This document shows, one piece after another, positions 29,501-37,636 of a stretch of 64,000 nt of DNA. Where the stretch lies: NCBI GenBank assembly GCA_012862575.1, contig BLSF01000010.1, forward strand, positions 1-64,000, written 5' to 3'. The notes beneath the pieces were generated by a model. The model had not been told where the DNA came from. It did not search any database and saw only the letters and a program-made list of their open reading frames with translations. How positions within the stretch are numbered: the first letter of the stretch is position 1; the number at the start of each line of letters is the position of its first letter. The DNA comes from Parietichytrium sp. I65-24A (lineage: Eukaryota; Sar; Bigyra; Thraustochytrida; Thraustochytriidae). The translations under genes were made by a program, and so were the position numbers.

Positions 29501-30440
29501 GAAGCAGCTTGATCTCGTCCTCGGCCGCTTCAGTATAGGACCTCGCACTCTTCTGTACCTTGAGCGCACCGTATTTGCCGCTTTGAGTGTCAAACGCGAG
29601 CCAGACCGTGGAAAAGTGACCCCACCCCAGCTTTTGCTCGACCACGAATCGGCCACTGTTGAACCTGTCCCCGACACGCACTGGATGGTACCCGCCTTTG
29701 CGGTAGCCGTCCGTTCCTTCGTCCTCGTCGTCGGAATAATCTTCGTTGCTATCACCCCCCTGATCATCGTCATCGCCTTCACTCCCGTCCTCGGAGCCAC
29801 TCCCATCATCATCTGCGCCGCTTTCACCTTCCTCGTCGTGGCTTTCTTTCGCATCGTCTTGGTCGCCTTCTACATCGTCATCAGTGCCGCTCGTACCGCC
29901 CATACGAGTTGAAATTCGCGGACGAGCCGCGGCAGAGCCCAACGTGTTGGAAAAAGACTTTTTCTTCGTCAGTGCCGGCGCAGCACTATCATCGTCCGTT
30001 TCCGTCACCTCAAATAGACTCCTCCGCGGAGCTTGAGCGCCCGCGCCCTCGTCATCATCTGTATCCGAGTGAAGCTGCATTTTCAGCGACCGGGATGAGA
30101 CGCTTTTGAGTGACTTGTTTCCTACGCTTTTGGAGGATCTTTTCCCCAAGCTCTTGAGGGAAGCTTCGGACGACGCATCATTTTCTGTCTGTCCCTTCTT
30201 CTTTCTCGCTGCCAAGTTGGAGGCGCTCGCTACAGAGTCGCCTCCTACGCTACCTTTCTTCTTGGCCGAGGTGCTGCCCATCTTCTTCTTCAGCGATGCG
30301 CTTCTGTCCACTGTCTTCCCGGCACCACCGGGGACAGGAGCAAGCTGCGGCGATGCCGGACTTGATACACCTACAACGTCAACCTCTGTCTCCTTCTTCT
30401 TTTTCCTCTTCTCTAGTGACGAGGCTTTCCTGTTCTCCAT
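26571..30440 (-). CDS. SRPK: SRPK-family serine/arginine protein kinase with ~680-residue insert
   Basis: 1289 residues, intronless, ATG start. Residues 1-245 are a basic Ser/Lys-rich then acidic low-complexity tail. The kinase starts at ~255 with the SRPK hallmark ([32 protein letters not shown]), glycine loop 271-279, Lys294 and Glu309; the catalytic loop is HTDLKPEN (401-408). A ~680-residue insert (about 415-1090) separates it from VVDLGNACW (DLG at 1099-1101), then [25 protein letters not shown] and the C-lobe to ~1257. SRPKs phosphorylate RS domains of splicing factors and have a spacer at this position, but usually ~250 residues. Here the insert has basic coiled-coil, Ser-rich tracts and an apparently folded part (~620-935). 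The kinase motifs are intact, so activity is expected. A GC-rich hairpin sits just before the ATG. Confidence 0.92.
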   Translation of the reverse strand: [1289 protein letters not shown]

Positions 30441-32315
30441 TCGCCCGAGGTTGTGCGCCCAGCGGTCTCACTCGCTGGGCCAAAGGGTCCGAGTTCGAAA
30501 AAAGAAAATCGCAACGATTGTCGTTCACGCTTGCCGAATCACACTGAGCACCACCAACCTTGTCAAATGGCAGACCCAGCCGCCAAATCCCGACTTGAAC
30601 GCCTCCAAATCAGCCACCAATCCTTTTCTAGCGCGTTCTTCGAGCCTTCACTTTTTACTACAACAGGAAAGAAAGAAAGAAAGAATTTTCGATAAACACA
30701 ATGGCGATCCGACGCTCCTATTCGCCGTCCTTCACGTTTGCAGTGTCCCTTGTATCAACCGATGCGCATCGAAATGAAACTTCTGTTGCGCCAACGCTGA
30801 TATAGTATTATTCTTTCTCGAGGCACTCTCTCACAAGCCGAGCACAAACAAACAAACACACACACACACAGACAGACACACACAAAGAGGAAGAAGAAGC
30901 TTGTTCCCACGTAAATCGGTCAACGCCGGTGGGTCTCGCGCAGGCGGCAGATGGCAGATGGCAGATGGCGAACGTAGGGCGGGACGTGCAGATCTGAATC
31001 TCGAGGGGTGCGCACCGTCGTGGAAGCCACAAGCCAAATAGGTGGTGGGATAGCAGATCCCCTGCGCAACTTTTCGACTCGCCAACGGCGGATCGCGAGC
31101 GCCAACCGGTCGCGCCGCCACTCTCAAGATGGTACCGCTCTGTCGGGCCCTGGAAGGAAAATGTGCCCGGCGAGGACGGACACTTGGCCTCTTATGTGCT
31201 CGCGTACCAGGCCGTACGAGCGGTTGTGTAAGTTGCTGAGAGAGCGAGAAACGAAAGCAACGAAAGTCTGTTTTTCCATTCCCACATATTCCCACAACCA
31301 CAGCCACTGCTATCCAATATGGTAGCCGCATAGCAAGGCCGACTGGTCGCCCGTAGAGAGGCGGGGCCCTGGTTCCCGGCTTGTTCTTTATTTAAAGGGC
31401 TCGGGCGGTTTTGTAAATGGGTTGGGTGGAAACTGGGCGACGTGACTTAAAATTGTTGCAGCTAGCCCCGGTTCTGCGCGAGTTTTTCTGGTCCCTCGGT
31501 TCTTGGGTTCTTGGGTTCTTTGCTTCTTTGGTTCTTGGTGGGTGCTTCGCGCTAAATTGAGGACCTTTTTTCTTTCTGCGTTTTTCTGAACTGACATTTG
31601 AGACACTTTTTCGCCAGCATTTTGTGAGGATTATTATTCTTATCAACACTACTATAGCTAGTAGCTAGCTTGAGTATAGCCACGCTAGGATAGAGTTAGC
31701 GTGCCTAACCTTGTGACCCTTCCGTCTTACACACTTTCATAGAACAAACACTAAAAGACTGATGGCCGAGAGCGTGGTGAAGCACTCTTACTCCAATCGC
31801 CAATGAAAAGCTTATCTTGGGTGTTCACTATAATACGCTTTACTGACCCGTAGTTCTCTGTGGAGAGTTCTATTGGCCGCTACGCTATACTCTAAAGCTT
31901 TGAAGATGTTGTTTTGCAGGGCTGAGATGGCTGAGAACCGGAGAAATTGATGTTTATAAAGTGTACGCGAGTGTACGCGGGGACAGAATAAGCAGTGTTA
32001 TGCATAATTAACGAATATCAAGTTGGGCTTTGGCAATAGTAATAATTCAATTCTGTCAAATGAGGGCGCGTCACGCATGCTAGCTAATACCATTTGCAGT
32101 TCCTCACCATGGCCTGGCCTCTCTCTCTCCTCCGGTTGCCAAAACGGTCGTCGCAGAAACGCACCCGTGGGAAGATTGTACGTACGTGCACTGTCCTCAG
32201 AAGAAGGGTATTTAGAGAGAAAGGAGGAGTGAATAATTAGAGGCGCCTGAGCTGCCAAAATTGGTTGCAGTTGTGACTTATTTTAAAGGTACATACAACG
32301 AATTGGCGTCACGGG
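30441..32315. other. Divergent intergenic region between SRPK and ABC genes
   Basis: Contains the hairpin at 30457-30480, GAAA tract near 30665, CA/CAGA repeats at 30850-30890, GGCAGAT triplication near 30950, a tandem GGTTCTT run at ~31478-31540, and TAGCTAGTAGCTAGC near 31658. No supported gene; short ORFs near 32000-32260 show no recognisable features. The ABC protein's first NBD begins abruptly, so a short upstream exon in the last 300 bp is conceivable but I cannot place it. Confidence 0.5.
30457..30480 (-). promoter_or_regulatory. GC-rich hairpin in the SRPK mRNA leader
   Basis: A perfect 8-bp stem (GCCCAGCG/CGCTGGGC) with an 8-nt loop ends 16 nt before the SRPK ATG (30440). On the mRNA it could slow scanning ribosomes. 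Its regulatory meaning is inference. Confidence 0.45.
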
Positions 32316-34001
32316 ATGAATGTTCTTCGGAGGTGGGTGGTGCACGAAAGCACCTCGGCAGGGCTGATTGGGGCCAATGCAGTCGGTAAATCCAGGAGCG
32401 CGCTGCAGCTCGCTAGGGAATTAGATGGGCAAAAGGTGGTTGCGCAAGCTGCTTTCAGGGAGAGTGCTCGTAAAGATGCGGAAAAGAAGGCTGCTGAAAT
32501 GGTGTCATTTGAAGCTACAGTCCGGTTCCTACAGCTATACGGGAATCAGTCGGTGCAGTGGGTCTGTGGGGGCCTCCAAGCGGCGAAAACCAGGGCATTG
32601 ATAGTTCGATTCGGGCTGATTGGGTGTTGGTTCAAGAATGTGGAAGTGCTGTCGAGCGGTGAACTTCGCAAACTTATGCTTGCACGCGCAATGGCGGGGG
32701 AGCCTGAGGTGCTCATCCTGGATGGTGCCCACGATGGGTTGGATCCCAAGTCAAGAGAGCAGCTTGGTCGTTTCTTGCAGTCGCTTATTAAAGGTCTGCC
32801 TCCGCTCCTCGTCAATCTGGGCGGTCACGGGCCCGGAGGGAGCCAAAGCCGCGTGTCAGTTCGTCTTTTGCAGATATCTCAGCGGGCAGAAGAGCTTCCA
32901 AAAAACCTCGACAAGGTTTTTCATATGACTGATACAGATCAAATCGCCACTCTGTCCCGCAAAGACATCAAATCAGCCCTGCCCTCGGACCCGAGCAGGT
33001 TCCTCCAGCCCTTAAGAGTCAAGTCGCTCGAGGGGCTGTATCAGAGACCAGACCTCCCGCATCGCAATGTTGTCGCTTCGCTAGATCGCGTCAGCTTGAG
33101 GTTCAGCAAGCTGGAGGAATCGGCGAACAACCTGGCGAAGGAGATTGACTTGGGCGGCCTTCGAAATTTATCCATCTCTATCCGACAAGGTCAGGTGTGG
33201 GCCTTTTGCGGGGCCAATGGCGCAGGAAAGACCCTTCTTGGTCGTATCTTGTCGACGCCGGGGCCAATCGATCAAGACCAATCCATCGCAAACGATATTG
33301 CCAAGGATAGCGGTAGGGATGAATCACGGTCGCAGCTTCGCTTCAGTGCAAACAATGAACTTTCTGCCACGAACGTTTTGGGAAGATTCAAAAGCGAGCC
33401 TGAAAGCGTGGAGGCAATCTCCCGCGGAGTTGGCGTGCTGTCGATAAATTCTCACATGCGCACTCTTCACGCGGCGCAAGATGTGCAAGACAGAGATCTA
33501 TCCTTTCGGGTTTTGACTCGACACATTATTGCGAGCGGGCACTTTGGTGCAGCCTGCTCTGGGAGCGCAAGCTCACGTTTATTTAAGGAGAACTTTGATC
33601 GCTCTGTGGCCGCTTCAAACGACGAGACTGTTTTGCGGAGCGCAGAGGCGATCGGTCTTCCACCATCATTGCTGGATACACCTTTCTTGGAGCTGAGTCT
33701 GGGAGAACAGCGCATTGCCCTTATGGCACGAGCTATCGTTCACTCCCCCCAGCTTTGTGTTTTCGACGAATCGTGCCAAGGTTTGGACCTTCCTTGTAGA
33801 ACACGGTTCACGGACACAATACAAGCACTAGCAAAGGTCCCGCACGGTCCCGCTGTCATCCTGGTAACGCACCACGCCGACGAAGTTCCAGAGTGTATCA
33901 GTCACATGCTAATCCTCGACCAAGGCCAAGCCAAATTTGCCGGTGAGGCCAGCTCTGCGGATGTCCGGCACGCCATTCGCACCAACTACCAATCGTCCTG
34001 A
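32316..34001 (+). CDS. ModF-like tandem ABC ATPase with degenerate first nucleotide-binding domain
   Basis: 561 residues, ATG start, no membrane segments. NBD1: Walker A GANAVGKS (19-26), signature LSSGE (112-116), Walker B LILD followed by Gly137 where the catalytic Glu belongs; no H-loop histidine is evident. NBD2: Walker A GANGAGKT (299-306), signature LSLGE (460-464), Walker B VFDE (482-485, Glu485 present), H-loop in VTHHADEVPECISH. The last motif is like the ModF/PhrA proteins, which in bacteria are linked to molybdate uptake or photorepair (role uncertain), and plant and algal homologues exist. So one composite site should hydrolyse ATP and the other be impaired. The N-terminus is short for an NBD. 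It probably works as a soluble ATPase; partner unknown. The temptin-like gene follows 288 bp downstream. Confidence 0.85.
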   Translation: MNVLRRWVVHESTSAGLIGANAVGKSRSALQLARELDGQKVVAQAAFRESARKDAEKKAAEMVSFEATVRFLQLYGNQSVQWVCGGLQAAKTRALIVRFGLIGCWFKNVEVLSSGELRKLMLARAMAGEPEVLILDGAHDGLDPKSREQLGRFLQSLIKGLPPLLVNLGGHGPGGSQSRVSVRLLQISQRAEELPKNLDKVFHMTDTDQIATLSRKDIKSALPSDPSRFLQPLRVKSLEGLYQRPDLPHRNVVASLDRVSLRFSKLEESANNLAKEIDLGGLRNLSISIRQGQVWAFCGANGAGKTLLGRILSTPGPIDQDQSIANDIAKDSGRDESRSQLRFSANNELSATNVLGRFKSEPESVEAISRGVGVLSINSHMRTLHAAQDVQDRDLSFRVLTRHIIASGHFGAACSGSASSRLFKENFDRSVAASNDETVLRSAEAIGLPPSLLDTPFLELSLGEQRIALMARAIVHSPQLCVFDESCQGLDLPCRTRFTDTIQALAKVPHGPAVILVTHHADEVPECISHMLILDQGQAKFAGEASSADVRHAIRTNYQSS

Positions 34002-34289
34002 AAACGGTCCTCGGAATCACGGCTCGACAATCCACCCCTAGCGCGATGGCTACTCCTTGCGCTAGGCATTCGTGATGCGTGCGGGTGGGCGAGTGTAATG
34101 AACCTGCTACACATTGCAATGTGCGCACCGATTAGTGTGACGAAGAGTTGCGACCATCGGATCGTGGGGAGTCGTTTTGCGCTCGGAGGCTTGAAATTTC
34201 GCGGGGAGGGAACAGGAGGCTGTCGCGGTCCGCGCACACGTTGAAGTGCAGCGCTCCTAGTTTGATTGAAGCAAGTTGCGTCCGTGGGA

Positions 34290-34769
34290 ATGCGTTTAGA
34301 CGCGATTTGTGTTCTCGCGGGGACGGTAGCGGGCTTGTGGGAAGGAGCCTCCGCGCACCCCAATTACCGCAACAACTTTCCTGGAGGACTGCAATTCTTC
34401 AGAGAGCTGGGTCACACGGGGCCGGATTTGAACATGTTTGCCTGGGCCTGGGTGCGCAACGGAAGGGTGTGGGATCAGGCCCTCTGTGAAGCAGATAGCG
34501 ATGGCGATGGGCAGTCAAACGGTATGGAGCTGGGGGACCCAGAGTGTCTTACGGCGAGGGGTCCTCCTGCGGATAGCGACGACGGGGTTGAAAGTTGGCC
34601 AATTTTTGAAGGCGCAGAAAAGCACGGAAAGATCAAAGCGGAGTTGCTCGGACATCCTGGCGACCCGAGCATCCGTGTGGGGGAGAGGCGGCAACCTGGT
34701 GTCCCGAGACCGTCGATGATTCCCAGCCCAAAGTTTGTACAAGACGCTTGCGAAGACAGCAAAGAGTGA
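34290..34769 (+). CDS. Temptin-like secreted protein (Cys/Cys, Ca2+-loop domain)
   Basis: From the ATG at 34290, 159 residues; the computed frame starts at TTG. Signal peptide 1-22 (MRLDAICVLAGTVAGLWEGASA), then HPNYRNNFPGG, GHTGPDLNMFAWAWVRNGRVWDQALCEADSDGDGQ and NGMELGDPEC. This is the temptin Cys/Cys domain: two Cys flanking a DxDGDGxxNGxELGD calcium-type loop. Temptin is an attractin-associated water-borne pheromone component in the mollusc Aplysia, and related small secreted proteins are common in oomycetes and algae. Here it would be extracellular; function unknown. The C-terminal ~70 residues are hydrophilic without domain. Confidence 0.8.
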   Translation: MRLDAICVLAGTVAGLWEGASAHPNYRNNFPGGLQFFRELGHTGPDLNMFAWAWVRNGRVWDQALCEADSDGDGQSNGMELGDPECLTARGPPADSDDGVESWPIFEGAEKHGKIKAELLGHPGDPSIRVGERRQPGVPRPSMIPSPKFVQDACEDSKE

Positions 34770-37636
34770 TGCTGCTACAACATTTTGGGAGTCGGTATAT
34801 TAGTGTTCTTGTGCTGCAACGTGGACCGCCGCTTCGCTGGAAATGAACCGGTGCCACTTTATCATTTCACAGCCCAAAATAATTGATTTAATTGAGCTTT
34901 AGGTTCCTTCCTTCTCTTGTTCTGGCGGTTTTGATGAAAAATTGATGCTCGTGTGGTCTATAATCAGCACGTTTGCATGGGCGCGCAGTCAGTTGTGCAT
35001 TTGTCAGTGTTCCTCGGAGTCCTAGTTCTTCTTACTCACATGTCAAAAAGTGTCCCTTACTTTTTCCTCTCCAACATTCACGCTTTCGTTCAGAGTACAA
35101 TCGCCGTTCATATGCCGGTAATTTTGACTTCTATCAGAATATAATTAAATGGTAATACAGTAGTCAGCGTTGTAGAAGAACTAACTCAGAGCAAAGTTTG
35201 ACCTTTGCACCCGTCCCAGTCGTACCTTTGTCGCGTTGATTGATGTTGATTGTATCGTTTGAGACCCTTGATCACTCACGCGCCGCATCTTGTGGCTCTG
35301 GCTCCTGTAGCAAAGTGAAAACTTGGTTGCCAACAGTGTCAATCAATTCGAAATCCTTTTAACCGTGTCAATCTTTGTACTCGCACAGATGAGCAAGGAC
35401 GTGCTGGCAGTGCACGAATGTGCACGCTGAAGGCAAGCAATGTTTTGATAATGTTTTTGAAGTTTTCGAGCTTTTCGAGCCTCGAGAGACTCCAAGGTCG
35501 AATGAAAAATTGCAACTTGGAGTCTCAACTCGACAGCAAAAAATTCTTCGGCAAGGTACTGAGTACTTATACATCGCCCTACCATTGACTTTTGGCCCGT
35601 CCGCGCTAGGCCAGAAGTGTGCACTATGGATCTTCGGAGGAAACGTTACTCCGGTACGAGTGGCGTCATGATTGTGATACTCCTTCGTAAACATGTAATT
35701 GATGACAGCATCGAGTTGCGGTAGTGGCGATATGTGGCGATGTCCCAGGTGGTCCTATGAGTAAGCAGTGCGATTCGATGGAATATGGATGCAAGTAACA
35801 GGGATTAAAACTCTTCGGGGGGATTGCGTCATGCCCCGATGCGTAATACGGTGACGAAAATCATAAAGGTAAGCAGTCATGAATAATATTGCTGACGACA
35901 GCTGCTGTGGTCATCACCGAGGCTTGGGATAGGTTTGGCCCCGAAATGTGCACCTCTCCATTCCGTGGAATCTGGCACGGTTGATGTTGTTGACCCTCCT
36001 GTCAATGAACCTTCCTGGCGAAGATTTTAACACGAGCAGGACTAGGAAGGGAGCCAAGACGAGTGTTCACTGACTGTGAATGAATGAATGAGTTAGCAGC
36101 ACCACGTGTGTGCTCGACTCGGAAGAGCTTTGGGCTTAGCAATCTTGCTTATCAATTGCCGAAGCGCCAGTAAGCTTGGCAGTCGTTGTTCTGGCTGTCA
36201 GTCCTGCCATTGCAAAGGCCATTGAGCTGCCACCGTTCCACCACAACCTCCGCAAGTGTGCAGCAAGCTTTTACAGTACTAGTACCGGTATCGTTAGACA
36301 AAGATCAAATTTTGGACTTTCAGTCGTGCACAGAGCGCAGGTCAGTCCAGTCAGTGTTGCGACTCCAGAGACTCCAGAGACTCCAGAGGGTGGAAGAAGA
36401 AAAAAACAAACGAAGCTGGGCTGCTGAGCTGCAACTTCTTGGTTGACAGACTGAACAGTTTAACAGTTTAGACTTTTGAAGAACACGTTGACACCGGACC
36501 AAATCCAGACAAAGCCACATCCAACTCAAAAATGGCGCAGCGTACTTTCACTTTTCCATACATTCCATCGCGTCCGTATACAATGTCTATTAGGTAAGTA
36601 ACCCCTTCTACCAGATTCCGGTTTCCCCTCTGTCCCCTCTGTCCCCTCTGCAACCTGCAGTAGTACTTCGTTTAAAGAATCCTCTCTCGCAGAATCAGTT
36701 CTTTTGAGCTCTTCCTCCGCATAAACAGTAAACGTTATTTCCCAATTCTCAATTTTCAATCTCAGAAAAAGAAACAAACAATCAAAAAAATGGAAAAGAA
36801 TCTTCCTTCTAAGTACTGAGTACTTAATTCTAAAAAAGAACCTACAAACCTTCAAAATTCCTCCCTCAAACACTTCGAGGCTCTACTACTACCTCCCTCT
36901 CCTAAGAGCCTTACTCCTCACCCCGCACACTCTACTCACCCTTACCCGCCAGCCAGCACGCGCTTAGGCTAGCACTCTCTATCACTCACTTAGACTTTCC
37001 ATTCAGTTCGCGCTAGTCCCGAAAGGTTCCGACAGCGTGACAGTAACAACAGTAACTATCCAAACTAGCAAACTAGCACTCCACCGCCATACATACTCCC
37101 CCGCTATCCAGTCGCCTAATCTCCGCCCATACCGAGGGCCTACCACTAGCGAGGAGGGTGTGCGCTGGCGGAACTTCACTAATGCAAACGCCTAGCGAGC
37201 GCTAGTGAGTGGAGACTTTCGCAGACGCTGGTCAACAACTTGTGAGTACTGACTGTGAGGACTGACTGTGAGTACTCAGTACAGACAGCGAAAGAGAGAG
37301 AGAGAGAGAACAGAGAGACACAGAGATAGAGAGATAGACAGACAGAAACAGAGACAGAGAGAGAGAGATAGAGAGAGAGAGAGGAGGTACTCGCGGTCGG
37401 TACTTAGAGGGAAGAGGGTAGAGACGTAAAACCGCAGCGGTTCAACAGGTTGTTGTGTTGTTGGTGTCACAGTCAGCAGCGGAGCATACGGAGAGTGGGT
37501 CCTCAGTGGTTGGCCTTTGGTTGCGCAGCGCATTGGGAACGGGCCGTGGGCAGAGGCGCCCGGATTGGCATTTGGCATTTGGCGTTTGGCGTTTGGTTGA
37601 TTGGGGCTGCCGGAGGGCTGGCTGTTGATCGCGAGG
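34770..37636. other. Intergenic region upstream of PqiA-like gene
   Basis: 2.9 kb without a supported gene. Contains exact GTACTGAGTAC at 35556 and 36813 and GTACTCAGTAC at 37272; CCAGAGACT triplicate near 36365; TCCCCTCTG triplicate near 36625; a C-rich, G-poor block at ~36876-37170 with CTAGCACT/TAGGCTAGC words; and a 100-bp purine tract at 37288-37387. The last blocks are in coding orientation for the PqiA-like gene. Confidence 0.5.
37288..37387 (+). repeat. Purine GA/CAGA tract upstream of PqiA-like gene
   Basis: (GA)n with CAGA and TAGA interruptions over ~100 bp, ending 250 bp before the ATG at 37637. Confidence 0.85.

Noticed and set aside
29238-29912. 224-codon plus ORF with many hydrophobic residues, apparently multi-pass
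   Set aside because: Antisense to the conserved N-lobe and acidic tail of the SRPK gene; the hydrophobic stretch mirrors Asp/Glu codons on the other strand.
30451-30510. tRNA-like signal: AGCGGTCTCA like an A box and GAGTTCGAA like a B box
   Set aside because: No cloverleaf can be drawn, the T stem does not pair and there is no acceptor stem. Better explained by the hairpin in the SRPK leader.
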